A stretch of 64,000 nt of DNA from Litomosoides sigmodontis (Eukaryota > Nematoda > Chromadorea > Rhabditida > Onchocercidae). The stretch is taken from positions 4,212,001 to 4,276,000 of the forward strand of contig OY718805.1 of NCBI GenBank assembly GCA_963070105.1, written 5' to 3'. Under the pieces are notes generated by a model. That model had not been told where the DNA came from. It made no database searches and saw only the letters and a list, made by a program, of their open reading frames with translations. Numbering within the stretch: position 1 is the stretch's first letter; each line of letters starts with the position of its first letter. Positions 14,006-29,700 of this stretch are shown here, piece by piece. Position numbers and translations under genes: made by a program.

Positions 14006-14705
14006 TCAAAAAATATCGGAATCGTCCACAATATTTAATGTTCTTTTCCCATGATCATACAGTTGCTTAGCTCGACCCACCTTTTCACAGAATCTTTTCG
14101 CCACTTCAAAACGGTTACACCATATATGCGGCAAACGTTGTTTCCGGCCTGATGATACTTCTAGGACTACTTCTGAAAAAAAGTTGATTCATCCACATTC
14201 TTCCGTAAAGTTTTTTAATGACTAAAGCACTTACTTAGCAAAGTGAAACTAACGAATTGGAAAAGCGATCAAATATGCAATCTTCATTTTCAAATGACGA
14301 CATCAAAAGGCTGCCTCAGCAAAGTTCAAATAAAATTTAAACCAATTAAACGGCGTTCAAATTTTGGCATAACTCTGCACAGCAATGTTTTCGATTGATT
14401 TATAAGCGAATTAATCAAGTGCAATACGAGTCAAACCATGTAGACTACAAAAGAAACTCTTAATTGAGCCATTTAAAGACGAAGTTAAAGAAAGACAATA
14501 CCTATAGTTCCAAATAAACTGTTTTTTTCACTGACGGGAACTGCCTGAATTAATTTAAGCTGCTTATAAGGTATTCGTTGTACCACACTGCTCGGTTCTA
14601 AATCAATTTGTCGAACAATATAACACTGCTCGGAACAAACCAATGCATACTGTTTTACTCGATTTGTGGTTGTTGCCTGATCTAACAACATTTCTACATC
14701 CAATA
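14006..14705 (-). other. vps13D: VPS13D terminal PH-like domain
   Basis: The exon ending at 14502 encodes [20 protein letters not shown] and [12 protein letters not shown]. The last exon (14006-14172) encodes [29 protein letters not shown] and ends DDSDIF. The strand pattern and closing helix fit the C-terminal PH domain of VPS13 proteins. The junction G|AA makes a Glu, in phase. I chose read-through to the TGA at 14006 over splicing at AAG|GTGGGT because the helix continues well. Confidence 0.8.
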
Positions 14706-17700
14706 ACCTGAAGCCACATCAATAACATTCCAAAATCGAACAATGTTACCGTGAATAAAGTAGAACTAATACCTCTCACACGGCCTTAAAATGTTTTTGA
14801 AAAAAGCAAACGAAAAGTTTTTTTTTGGAACTTTTCTACATGCCATTCTATTAAAGCTTACATTTCATTTGCAGCAAATCCATTGATTCTTAAAAGTTCC
14901 AATTGCGCATACGCAAGCGCGTCCGAATAGGAAGGCAAAAGAGATTGCAAATTCATTGTTACTCGTGGTAATCGAACGCGATGTGGTGGAAAGTGTGACT
15001 TTCTCGCTGAAAATCGAACAATAAATCGGAGTATCACGAAATTCACAGCAATTTACGACACATTATGGATTGATATCGACATGCTGTATCAAAATAGATT
15101 ATTGGCTCTCCAACTCAAAAACAGCGAAATGAGTTAGCATGTACTTGATGGGCCACCAACTATTTCTTTAACAGCGGAAGCTGTTCCTTCGACCAAATCG
15201 AAAATTCCTTGCACAGGCTTCGTTACCGTATCTACAGCACCAGTTGTAATTCCACGCATAGCACCCTGAAATTATACTGGTAGTAAATCATCAAAAAACA
15301 TTCTTCTCCCAAGAAACAGGATTGTAATGCTCGTTGTGATCAAAACCATACAAGATGAAAGTGAACATCTTTAAGCAGACAATACCATCCCATAACCTTT
15401 ATTTAAAAATCGACTCACAGTCAGTCCGCCTTTGCGACTTTCGTTGTATGTATTAGTCAAAATGGCAGTTAAGCCACCCAAGACACCAACACCCAAACCC
15501 TGAAAAAAAAATAAAAATCTCGACTCAGGTGATTTTTTCAGAAAATATAAAGCCAGTGTTTTTCAGAAGGTCAAATTATGATAAATTTAGATAGCGGAAA
15601 GCAACATATTTCGCTGAAGTTTCCATATTAAAAAAAAAATATTGCAAGGTGAATAACAGACAACGACTAACTTTTACACCACAATAAAGATGAGCAAGAG
15701 CACTGTTACTGTCTGCTTGCGGTTGACATCGAAGCATTCGACGCCTCATCATTTCATGTCGTTCATCGAATGTTAGCGAACCGACACCAGTAGCCATTGA
15801 TGATGCTACCTAAAAAACATAGTTGCATAACGATTTCGAACACGTTCTTTCAGCTGTTGTTAAAGCTTTTCAAATAATTCCACAACTGCTAACTGATATC
15901 CAATAAGATTAATAATACCGAGTTTTGAACTCTATTTCCCAACTAGTAGCCTCATCTTCTGTAAGCCATCAAGATTCATGCATCTATTAAAATACTAAAA
16001 ATTGCATTGTTGGGCAACCAACGGAGATGTTTTACTAATTATTCGATTTTGGTGTACTTGAAAATCTACATATTTCTAACTAACACTTCGAAAATATTTT
16101 CCATTAAACTTTATACATAACATGCAATATCAAACCGACGAATAATCATTTTTAAGACGACACGGTGACATATACAATACCTTCGATATACTGTTGGTGA
16201 AACAATATCCTAAGCCGCTTACAAAACCGCCCAAATTGCCTTCGAACAGCAGTCCTTCGAAACTTTCTTTCAAATCAGAAGCAAGACCCAACGGATTACC
16301 GAAAGCATCCATCGTCACTATGATATTGAAAGTTTGATTCTTTAATTCTTCTAAAAAATTAAGCTTTGATTTTTGACAAACTAAAGAAATAACAAAAGAG
16401 CTACAAATTAGCAGATTATTTAACTCCATATTACATATTCCATTAACTTCATTTATATTACCTATAGTATAGAAAAAAGTACATCACGATCATAAAAATT
16501 ACAAATTATTCTCAAATTGAAAAAGATCAAGTAATACATCAAACCAGCAAACCATTGCTTAATCGTTTCGACTAACCGATATAAAATTTGCTGAGTGTTT
16601 CAACCAGAAATGAAAACGTTTCAAAATATCGAAACTGCCGAAATGGTGGAAGAGAAATCATCGCATTTTCGAAACTGACCAGTTTCACATTGAATTGCCG
16701 TTTCAGTTTCCGTAAATCAGGTGGCAGGCCACTCGTTGCAACTGTTATAGCTAAATTGCAAAAATTATTTTCAGTAAACACGAAATTAAAAACTCTACAG
16801 TAATTTAATAAAAGCAAACCTGAAAGCGCTACAGCGCCAATTTCCAAATCAAAGGTACCGAAATAACATCTACGTGCTTGCACCCGATCTAGTTTATCAA
16901 GCTCTATGTTTGGCGGCTGCAATAACGTGTTGGGCTTCATACTTTCAGCAGCTTCTGCTTCTGAAAAATAAGACACCATGAAAATAATAAGATAATAAGA
17001 TCCACATCACAGCAAGACCTGTTCTGAACAAAAACAAATTAGAAAAAAACATTAGAGATTCAACAAGATCCTTCGACGGCCAATATTAAAAGAAATGCTT
17101 TGACTGTAAGATTATAAAAAAACTTGACACTAATGGGTTATTAAAAAAACTAAAATTTATATATAAGTTAACATACTTTGCACAAACTGAACAATTTTCC
17201 ACAGCAGTGTTTCGTCGAGTTGTACCGATAGATTACACATTCTCAACCGAAAACACTAAAAAAAAATACTGATACTTCTCGGTGACATTTTTCTAAAGTT
17301 TTTATCACAAGAAATTTCTACACATATATATAATGGAAAAGTTAGGAAATAGGCACATCAAATGCATCATAATGTTCCAGTGGCGTCCAGTTCATTTCTA
17401 ACTTCAAAGCAGGAACAGAAATATGCGATTCGGAAAGACTTGACTCATTATTTGTCGCATCTTGCTGACAAAACAAAACCTGCCATCGATCTGTCGTCAA
17501 CAACTGATTGTCAGCCTTAAACTGATGAAATATCAAAGGTTAAAAATAGTTCAGGAAATACTCCGGAAGAAGTTTTGCTAATCTGTACTTTCAAAACAAA
17601 TCTGACCTGAATCACCTCAACGCTACCGGTTATTTGATATGTTGGCCCTTGACGATTTATATGTAATACTATTCCTTGAAATCGCGCATAAATCAATTCT

Positions 17701-20700
17701 TCATGCAATCCATTGATGAAAGATAATCCAATGCCTGTAATAAAAAGTTCACTTCACTACACTGTTCTAAGTTTTTCAATACATTAACACCTATCAATGT
17801 ACTAAAGTATGCATCATGTACGATAGCGTAAAATAAAACTATCTAACCGTTCAATTTCAATTGCATTTTTAATAAGGCTATATTATTTGAAAATTAAATT
17901 TAAGATAAAGCAAAAGAAAAAATTTTTTCCGACATTTTAAGATATAGTTCCCTGGAACATGCGGAAGTCTAGTGAGACCTACCATTTCGCATGGAAACAT
18001 TTACTTCGAAATTGCTACATATGCTGCTAAAATTTGTTTCACATGAACTGGGCGGCTGCTGCAAACAAAATAGCTGCCCAGATCGGTGCATTGTATGCGC
18101 TTTATGTGGTTTCTTCCGATCTGTTATACGGACTACCTTCAAATAAGGCCTTATTGTTAACTCTAGCAGAATATTACAAGTAATCTTGACTTTCAATATT
18201 TTAAAAAGACCCGACAGTTTTGATATATAAACATAATGAATTATGATACTTTATCAGAAAGGATAAAATTTCACAGATTTAGAAATTTGAAGAGAAAAAA
18301 AACAACAGAAAGTAATGGTACCAAGGTAGGTCCTCTGTGAAAACATTCAACGTCTAAAATACCACTCCCTGGAAGTTGCGACTGTAATTCCCAAATCTGT
18401 TCAAGTGGAACTCCCTTCTTATTTAATGAAGATTTTTTGTTTGGAATAGCGAGTACTACTTCTGTTTTGCGTGCTTCAACGAACATCCCTTCTACTTTAC
18501 AACGTAACTGTTTCTCCTGAAAATTTTATTTAATCGTAACAATCTAAAATGAATTCTAACTAAAAAAATTTCTTCAAAATCAGAATGTTTGTTAAATTAA
18601 GTACCGTTATTTTATATAGGTGTAAAGGTTTCGTACACATAGCAGTTTATAATTTTAAGCGCAATATAATTTTGCAAATGTGTATTGAGAGAGTAAATAA
18701 CTAGCAAAATCGCTCATTTTTACCGACGTGAATTGCCATTTTTGGAAACGATCCCTCGCCGAGTTCCGTTTTAACATCATTAATGCAAATCCGCCATTAT
18801 CCAGAACATCAAGCACGTAGCGCTCTCCCATCTTTGCGCGACTATTCATTCCAATATTTTCCAAACAACCATCTTGTGCAAAACGCCATAACTGATTACG
18901 ACTACTATCATTGGGGTTCAATTTATTAAGTATTATTTTCCCTTTATGCAGCACTTCCAATGCCAGCTCAAGTTCATCTGTGAAACCATCCTCTGGTTTC
19001 CTGCAAAAAATCCTTTGAAAATTAATAAGTTACATAACAATATCACAATGAAATTCAATCGTAACAGAGAGAAAAGACAAATAAATGGTACAGCAAAATA
19101 TTCAATAAAATACTAAAAATAATTAAAGTAGTACGGCAAATAAATAGAAAATGAACACAAATTATCAAAGGGATGAAATTCTCCATTCGAGAATATCTCC
19201 ATTTACCTGCCAAAAGAATGAGCGAATTTGATAAAAACATCATTGGTATAAACTAAAGGCGGTCCCATTCCTGGTTTTTGTGGATCATAGAAATTAGACT
19301 TGTTCTCAAACACTTGAAGTTTCAATAATTTCGGTGCATAATGATCGTCCCAAGCATAATCTACTGTACTTCGTGCTTTACAAATTGTACGCAAGTGAGA
19401 GCTTCGAGGCCTGTCAAAGGAAAATATTGCATAATAGACAACTGAACAAAAAATTGAACTGTGGTTCAATGAAATTACGGTATATTCATTACCTCTCAAT
19501 TTTCTGCTGATATAACACGGGTACGTCGGATAGATTTTCCAGCTGAATTGGTGGTGGATAATAACGCACGTCCGTGAAGGTTATGTAAAATATAGCACTA
19601 TTGAGTATCACCTCAACTCTCAGAAACTGGGGTGTTTCGTCTGCGTCTCTTCAAAGCGAATACGAAATATTGAAAAAAACATCTTGCGAAGCAGAGAGAG
19701 GTATTATGTTTCATAAAAAACAACTAAATCAGTTCCGCCCCCCTCCACACCTAACAAGTCAATATTGTAAATAAACACTGTAATGTGTATGATTACTTCA
19801 TTGAAACAATCACTATTGATAAATTAACAAGAAATGATGTTGCGTACTTATCTGTCCGCAATGAAACAAGTATTGATATTTAGTACTATTCTTTGATGAA
19901 GGAACACTTAGAAAACTGCTCATCTGTTACAACAAAAAGTTTCTAGCCCAAATCTTCCTAATTACATTATCAATGTCAACCCTCCCCTTCTCCTTTCTTT
20001 CTATATTTTTCCATAATTACAACATTAAACCTCATGGTAACATGAAAGGAGCTGATGAGATCGATTCTAAATGGACAACTCCAGTACTTGACATCATTGC
20101 GTTTTACGCATATCATTCGATTATCTTCAAAATCTTCATTCCAAATCAAGTTGCATTTGCTAGCCACTTTTACATGCTCATTGGGCTGCTAAAACAAATC
20201 CTTTATTAATTACCTAGTAGAATAAAAGAGAAAATTCCATTTTTGACATCTGTGTACATTCCTTCTAGATTACTATTTCTTCTTCTACAAAAATGAAAAA
20301 TTCATCTAATATGGTGAAACAATAAAGATCAATTAACTTCCCAACTTTCGATAAATGTAACAAAAATCACATACATCAATGCGATCTGCGTGGCTTAGGG
20401 AAAGTCCGAAAGAGGTCTGATTATTTAGCACATAACGTGGAGTAAGCATAACAACTTGAGTATCTTTGTATCTACCAGTTCCTTGTCGTACTTCTACGCC
20501 AATATTGTATATCCTACAATTAATGAATTCAAAAGTTAATCATAGTGTACATAACACTAACTAAAAAACTGTTTTAAAATACCAAAAACATCAAAACTTG
20601 TGAGTGAAAAACTAACTGTGTCGGATGTTGGTCGTAAATTAGTCGTAATTTCATGGAGTGTAGCCCAACTGTAAGTGGAAACTTGGGTCCAAATATTGGT

Positions 20701-23700
20701 TTGTAGTTCTGATCACTGGCATAATTTTGACCAATCCTTATAGTACACCTAAAAGTATGGATTTTACATTTTTAACCATCGTGGTTAAATTCTTTGAATG
20801 AAATCTCAATTTAAATATGTACTGTTTTGGGCAGTTATCGTTAGCAAATGAGAACATTAACGGATTTCGATCTTTCGCACTCTCATGCTCTTCCATTTGT
20901 CCAGCAGCTATATCATTTGTTGCTTCCTGTTTAATAATTAGTGGAATAGCGGATTTATTAACGATCCAGTATGGAACCTGTAACAGCAGAACAAAATGCT
21001 TCCAGAGTCGAAATGATGTGAAACAAAGTATTCTGAAGTCATCTACTAGGAGGAGCATCATAAAATAATATACTTAGATTTTTTATGAGAATATTTTAAA
21101 AGCCAATTCGTTCTAGGTTTTTAGAAGAAAACAAATAAAACCAAACCATACCCATAAAGCCAGTAAAACAGCTCCACTGCTACCAATACTTAAACTACAA
21201 TACATATCCAAATACCGCTTTCTCGAATCTTTCATGCGCATGTGCAAACGATCTACATCACCGGCTTTCTGCATCAGTGAATTTCTATAAAGTGAACGAC
21301 GTTATTTTTTTTCAAAATATTTTTGATGTCAACTTCACAAGCAAAACGAGACTCAAAAAATTCCTAAACTCCGATAACTCCATTATGAATGTCTTGTTAA
21401 TAAAGCTTCAAGTGATAGTCATTTTTTGAACATACTTTGTGACTGTAATCTCACGCACTGAGACGAATCGATCGGTGACAACCTTAAAGCTGATATTTTC
21501 AGCGGTATTAACCTGTAAATTAGCAACTGTAAAACAATAAAACAAAAAAAAGCAGGACTTCTGCTTCAGATTTCATCAAACTCATGGGAATCAAGCATCG
21601 TTAACATAAGGAGAATTTGAAAGCCAAACAATTTCGTATGTCAAATAAGAGGAAATGAAATACTGACGGATGTAATCTGTATTTGTTTGCTGGCGGAAAC
21701 AGCATACTTCCTACCACCAATCCGAAATTCCGCGTCAACTGGTAATAAATTGAGGACAGACAGAGGAGCTGAAAATTTTATTGTATGTCCAGAAAGCATT
21801 TCGTATTCCGGATAATGTTCTCGCTTTATCGACATGCACATCCTAAAAGAGATGAACTCAATAACCCACTTTGACTGAGATTGAATGACAGTAAATAAAG
21901 TTCTAAAGTTATGAATATACCAGTAATATTCATCAAATATATCAAATTTCAATAATTTATTGATCCTTTCTCCTGCACTCTTTGCTTCTTGCCATTTCAC
22001 CTAAAATGAAAGCATGTATTTCAGCTTAAACAATGATAAAACTTTTCCAATTATATTTCAATGTACTTACTTCATGGGCCTTCGAGCAATTCCAACCATC
22101 CGGTTTGACAGCTATTGAAGCACTTGCAAATTTGAGTGGAACATGAAATGTTTTCTTCGAATCAACTCGAGTGATTGATGTCTCTTAAAAAAGTACCTCA
22201 TTATTTCAAAATCATTTTTAGAAGGTATAATAAACCTAATATTTCATTTATTATTGTCAACACAGATTAAAAAGTCCCAAACAGACCTGGAACTTTGGAA
22301 CTCCCACAAGTAAGAATCAATAAAATAGGATCAAGAAGGTGATTAATAATTGTTAAAGCCGATCGTATAGACACCACTTTTCGACCATTCTTATCCATCG
22401 TAACAACAATAACTAAACGGACATTGGTTCCAAAATTACCCTGAAATATTAACATGAGAATATTTAACGGCAGTAAAACATTAAATACAAACTGCGATAT
22501 AACTTTTTAAGTTTACAAAGTTTAGACGTAGCTTACGTCTGCAGTTTTGGATGTTGAACATCTAGCAAGCCGAAAATATGTACCCACTGCATCCACATTT
22601 ACGGGAGATATTTCATCCCAACCATCAACGCGGACTATAAGTTGATGGACTTCTTCCGAATTTTCCTTGAAAATTTGATTACTTGGAAAACTATTACATC
22701 ATAAATAAAGATAAATATAAAGAAGAAATAATGTTTAGCCGCATGCCACATATGAATTGAAAACAAACTGTAATTGTGAGCTTCTTTGTGGGAAACTCGA
22801 ATGTGGTTGAAGCATCTGGAGCTGTTTGATGCCACTTGGCTGTGGACTTCCTTTGCATAGATCTGGCTTCTAAAACTTCGTCAGTAGCTGTTGTAAAACG
22901 CAGAATGGAACCGGTTTTATTATGCAAAATATATGGAAGATGATCAGACCTTGATCGCACACATGTTCCACTGAAAATTTTCATTTGCTTAACATACATG
23001 AACGTGAGCATACATTTCTTCGTTTACCAATTACTTCCTTAAAAAATGTTACTAAAAAGTGCTAAACAATATAGTCCAGTGAACTCGATCATAGCAGAAT
23101 TCGTCGTAAAAAGTATGTTGAATATTACATCAAGAAAAAAAATGAAAAGGAACTACGTTATCTATATGAGAAAACTTACCGAAAATCTTCATCCACAGCG
23201 TGTTTTATTTCAGCTAACTGCAAACTGAAATGCACTGCCTGCCGTAAAAACGCTTGAGTGATATTGACGTTAAAGGTACTGAGTTCATCTGTAAAGAATT
23301 TTAACAGAAACAAAAACATAGTAGAAAAACTTGACCAATCATTACTGCCTAAGTATCATGAAAAACATCACAAAGTGAGCTAGCTACATAAAAATCTTCA
23401 TCAAAAAACAAAATATAAATGCATAACTGCGACATGCAAATATCTGAAAAACCTTCTACCAAATTTAATGAATATAAAAGTTAATGATAACTCAGCAACA
23501 TGTAATAAATTAACCAGCTACCTAATTACTGTGCTAAAATGACAAAGAAATTTAAATGCTGAAATTTACCAGCAAAAATATCCACAACCGTAGTGCTGGC
23601 CTTGGTAACTACTGTCAACTGTTTCAATTCCCAGTCTTCAATTAATGGTTCCCAACCAAAAACATCCTGATTGAAATAATCCGCGGTAAAAGTAAATGAG

Positions 23701-26700
23701 CTATTAATCTTTTCCAGATATCGACTCAAATAAAATCCTAAAGGATATTAATTATTTAAATAGCAAAATGGCATTACTAACAAAACATTTTTTAAAAAAA
23801 TCCAGCATCAACTATAAAAAAATATCGACATCTGCACAGGTCAATCAAAAATCATACTATTTAATCCGTCAGTAATATTCAACCATTGCTGAGCATATCT
23901 CAAAAATCCAAAAGTATATATTACTTCGTAAATCAAATTGCAAGAGAAAAAAAATCTATTATTAATATTACTAACAAATCCTGTAGAAAAAAGTGGAATG
24001 GAGGAACAGCATAAAACAAACGTTTTAATTTGCATCGAACAAGAGGAAAAACTGTTCCTTGGTGATCATCCATCAACCAGAAAGAAATATGACCACTTTT
24101 CACAATTGTATGAACAACATTAACTAATGTACCTTCTGCAAAAAAAAAAATGAACGAATTTAAAACTTTACATTACCATAAGAAAATCTAAAAAATGTCT
24201 GAAAGACTTGTGGGTTTTAAGAAAATTTACCTTTTTTAGCCAAATGAGGATCACATTTCGGAACCATGCTTTTTTTAAGTGAATTATGCAACCTCTTTAA
24301 CGATGAAGTGAGAACGTTTCGCACCACAAGGAGATCTCGATATGATACTCTAGCCACCATATCACTTACTTCAACCTTTAAAAATATTAATTAAAAAAAA
24401 ACTCATCAGAATACGGGTATCGACTTCTTAAAGTTTCGGCCCTAGATTTCCTTAAATATGACTTAAATGTGAAGCAATATTTTTAATATACAACAAAAAG
24501 ATAATAAACTTACGACAAGCTGATGTGTGATGGGAATGATTGAAGAAAGTCCAAGTCTTAGGGGTTGCCCTTCGACATCCACATCACCTTCTACTGAAAG
24601 GCTGACTGTCATCGAGAAATCATTCGTTAACTGACACCTACTTTCACTTTCTGTCGTCATCATAAACCAGTCGAAGTTAATTCGCTATAAAAACCATGTT
24701 GTAAAATGAATATATATAATTGTTCAAAATTTTCGATGATTAATAATCCCCATATAATGCTTGCTAATCTGAGCAAATAACATAAACAGTACAAACCACT
24801 AAGCCCACCTGTATTTCCAAGTTAACATCCAACAATTCGCGTGCATCGTTCATATTCAAGACAGCCGTAGTATGAGCAACAAGAGCCAAACTATGCAAAG
24901 ATTCTGGCTTCTCAAGGAGTATCAAATCACATTCTTTCAATGTGATTTTTAAAGAAAAAGTTTGTCCCGCAGGCTTACGAATTTGTGGATCTCGCTCCAT
25001 AATTCCTGATCTTGTAGTGTGCGCAGTGCCTCGGTACACACCTTCTTCTACAAAAACACATGTTACTCGTGATCTCTATGCCTCTGCACGGAGAAAACCA
25101 TTTTTTTATCTAATGTGAAACGAAAATTTGATATTTAATAACCTGGTGGTATGAAATCAGAATGAAGAAGGACAAAATTTTTCACATCATTAAGCCAATC
25201 GAGCAACAAAATTACTCGTGCATTTAATAAAACCAGTGTAATTACAGGTGGCTCATCGCACTTAAAAACAATATGAGCTTCGGACATTAGCTTACTCCTA
25301 AAAAACAATGAATTACATGTATTATAAATTTTAACACTTTTCCCTAATTTCATTCCTATTTGACAAAAATAGAACGCTTGGGATAGCAACCATTTAAAGA
25401 GAATGAAAAAGAGTGAAACTAAATAGTAGAAGCCACTGCAATGATATTTAAGTGGACGCAATGCATTTATCGTTATCTAAAGCACAACACCGAAGTTCAA
25501 GTTCTTCAATAAGGAGCAATCATTTCACAGAACTGAACACGGTCAACGCACCTATTCGAGTCTCCTTTCGGTAGCGGAAAGAGAATTGAGTAAAACACAT
25601 TTGGCCTTTTATCAAATTCCATATCTGCAAAAAGAAATAAATGCTACATTAGCGACAAATCGAGAATAAAGCGTATATTTCTTGAGTTATTGACAAAATT
25701 AACAGTGCTTAGAAATCACCAGAAATTTGGCTCCATCACCGGAAAACTTAGAAATCCCACCCAAAAAACTGATCTTAAAAGATATGCCCTATAAATTCGA
25801 AGTAACACTTTGGCATATTTACCAAAAAATTGTGTGTCGATGAGTTCAGTACTTTCGCAAATTAAATCCAGTTCAGATTGATTATCAGTATAAATATCAA
25901 ATGATATGCGTGAGGAGCTCAATTTCACTCCAGCTAATGGTACGAATCCTTGAGCGGCATTTTCGCATTGCACGTAACAGTTAAACTGCAATAAAAATAT
26001 ATTAGAAAAAGCATATTCGATATATATATCAAATATACTTTTTTACGAAGATTTAAAGTCCAATTTCTAAAATATTTCTCATCAATACAAATATTGCATT
26101 TACCTCAACATTCGCAAGTACCATTCGGAATGAAAACGATGCATACTTATTACTCGCTCCAACAATCTCCTGAAAAAAAACTGCAGCTATAAAGCTGAAA
26201 CTAAATACATAAGTTCGGCATAAATTTTTAAGTCAGACGCAAGTAAAAAAAAACTGTAAAGTGGTTTTAATGCAGTAAGAAATGGCCTTCACTGTTTGTG
26301 AACTTTTCATTTTCCAAAACAATATGCTAAAACGTAACATGCTCATGAGCAATAAAAAAGTGAGTCAAAAACTTCAACTGAAAACTTGCGTGCAGTTCTG
26401 CAGGTTTCTGCAAAACTTCGATTGGGATCGTTTCTGATGTTGGAATTAAAGGATCACCCAGATTCATCGATAAGAAGCCGTGCAGTAATCGATAAAAGTC
26501 ACTCGTTAACTTCACATTTAGATTTGCAAGTGATGTAGTAATCATTATGTCTGGTACTAAAAAGCATTGGAAGTTATAATCAGCACTGTAAAGGAAAGAA
26601 AATAATTTAAGCAATGGGTAAGGAAAAATGAAAATCGTGAGTCTAAAAAATGCATGGTGCACTAAAAACTTTACTAGCCATTTTCAAGGAAAGTGGCAGC

Positions 26701-29700
26701 TTTCAGGACTCTAATGCTTCAATAAACGCAGTACCCAAAACTAAAAATTCTCTTTCAAAATTAAACGTTTAAAAACACTTTTCGGTTCGCCACGACCAAA
26801 TAAATTCCCAGCCGTATTAAAAAAGAAGTTATTCACCTCTGTGAGAAATAAAAATATCCAAATTTCGAAAAATATCTATTAACAAATTACACGGTTTCGA
26901 TAGTATACTTTTTCGCGAACTTAAGAAGTGGAAATGCTGAAACATATCGCAACATACTCTCTCATAACCTAAAAATTGATTAGCCATGTGAAATTAGCTA
27001 TTAAATTTACATAAGAGGCATGCAAAGTAATATAATAAACTCATATAAAAATCAGCATAAATACATTTTCTCCTTTCAACTTCTCCTAATGTAGAGTGCT
27101 TTTTACTTGTAATTCCTTCTTCGTTTTAATCTATTGTTTTAACCACTCTAATATTATAGCAATAATATTTCGAAATCCCAACAACAAATTGAAAACAGTT
27201 ACCTGGTACTTCGCGAATTGAAGCTTTAGCGTTTGATATCCGCATGCCCTCATAAACTGATGTTTCAGTGCAAACAACGGACAACCAATCGATGCAGCAA
27301 TCGTAATCGTCATCATCTTAATAATATGTTTGTTATATCATTATATGCCAAGTTTTGATCCTTTACCAGTCAAATCCTTGTTTAAACCAGGAAAAGTTTT
27401 CCATCACACAATAAAAATTCGCTAAAATTTCCAGTGGAAATAGCTATTCGAGTAACTGAGAAATAAATTATAAGAAAAAGTAAAAAAGCACGAAAAAAGA
27501 GCAGACCAAAAACATTTCCAACTTCAAAATCCAGGAACTTAGAAATTAAAGATGACAACTGGAACCGATTACTGATATGAACGTTTCTAGTTTCGCAGAG
27601 AATTACATGGTTAGACAATTGATTAAGCGGAAGAACAATCATGCACGGACATTCAATTTCACAAATTAGTTGTATTTTGCTTCGCACATCGTTATTTATC
27701 TGAATAAATTAAAACATTTTCCACATCATATCGAACAGCACAGAAATGAGATATTTTATATTTGACTAGTCGATGAAAATTATGAAAAAGAAGGATTCAA
27801 CATCGGCGCAATGTCTTAGATATTTAATCCTAAACCAACTTACTTGAATATTTGTAGATGAAATGTTATTTCGTAGAACAATACTCTGCAGCTCTATGAA
27901 CTGCTGCCAAAAATCTAACAGAGCGTTAAAATATCGATGTGTATGAATATATGCAATGCTCATCGTTGATGGTATACGCAACACAATACTTGCGTCATAT
28001 CCCCTAGCAGCAGCCGATTTTGTGCACAAGCATCTATAGCTATCAGTTTTACAATTTTAACTGGTGATCTTTTTTTTTTTTATTTATTTTGCTATCTTTT
28101 TCACATTACAACGGAAATATTGAGTTCAGCGCATCACTGCTGCACTATATTTAATCAAACCGTAACTGTCTGAAATTATTGCTATTCTTTTGGTACTAAA
28201 TTGTCATCTAGAAATTCCACAAGCAAAAATAAGTTATCCACCAAAACTACTTAACGCAATGAAAAACGAAATAAAGATTACTTAGTAATGTGGACAGTTG
28301 CATGGCACGACATTCGTCTTTGCTTCTCGCCATCTGAAGAAAAGGTTCGGTTAACCGCTTCGTTCTTGGTTCTAAGACTAATACGCTCGTTGTACAACTG
28401 CGAATAAAAGGGCGTGCTATCTGACAGTGAACAATTTCCCAGTGATAGTGATATTTCCAGAGGTACCTCGACATCGTTGATTCTTGCCTAAAGTCTTCTA
28501 TTTTAGTATACAATATCACGTTTTCAAATATTAAAAGGAATACAAAAAATTAAGCTTTTCAATTTTTATGTTGCTCACAAATATTCACAAAAGTTCAACC
28601 AGCAGATGATGAAAAACACACAATCTGATGAAACGAAGGAAATGCAACATGTGAGTTAACTAAAATTCAACGGAATCGGTACGATACTAAGTGCAAAGCA
28701 GAAAAAATACATGACGAGAAACATACACGGTCGGTTGAAATGAATTATAGAATAAATAATTAAATTTTGCAATAATTCCAACATTCACCTGTGCAGTAAT
28801 GAACACTTCCTCTCCTCGGATTACACCTAAATGACACTTGCTTGCCGGATAATTCATCACTATCTGTATCAAACCGGCACTAATATTCACTCTCATATTG
28901 TATGGCTCTGCAAAAAATAAAAGTTGGATCATATTAAAAAAAATCCCCATTAACTACTTTTGAAGGGATTACTTAAATAATGCATAGAACAGCAATGACT
29001 TAGAGAATTGTTATGATTACTAAAATGGAGTCACAAATTCACAAGCTTTTCCAACTTTTCTTTTCTGTAATTATCAAGTCTTTACAATTTCCTTTCATAT
29101 AAATAATTCTCCAGTTTTACTCCTCTTAACACCGGTATCATAAAAAGGTCCAGTATGATTGTTTTTCAAATGTTTTGAATGCATGACTTCAAAAAGAATT
29201 AGCAGTTTGAAGCAAATACATAAAAGCAACCTAAATCTTGCAAAGCTACATTTGTACTAGCTGCAGAAGGGCAGGCTAGAATTTCGATACAGTCATCTCG
29301 AAGTTCCATTTTCGGTTCCAACAAGCCAAAAAAGTCAAGCAAAAGTGTATAACTTCGTCGATTCATACATATGTCTACCTTCGGTATATCCATATTGATC
29401 AAACAGTTTATCTACAAACCCAAATGACTAGAAAAAGCATACCAAATGATTAGAAAAGGCAGGTAAATTACACAAAACAACAAATAAAAATACTCGTATC
29501 ATTTCTATCAGTAGGAAAAAACCGTAGGAAAAAACCGGTTTGTATGAAAAAGTTAGGATGAAAAAGTTGCATTATAAAATTAAATAAAATTACAAAATAA
29601 AGTTATCCAAATATTCAAAAACCTGGTGTAAAGTCTAATATAAATGGTAAGATTTTTTGTTGAAGTTATTTTTTACCGGAAGCTTATTTCACGTCTTTTA

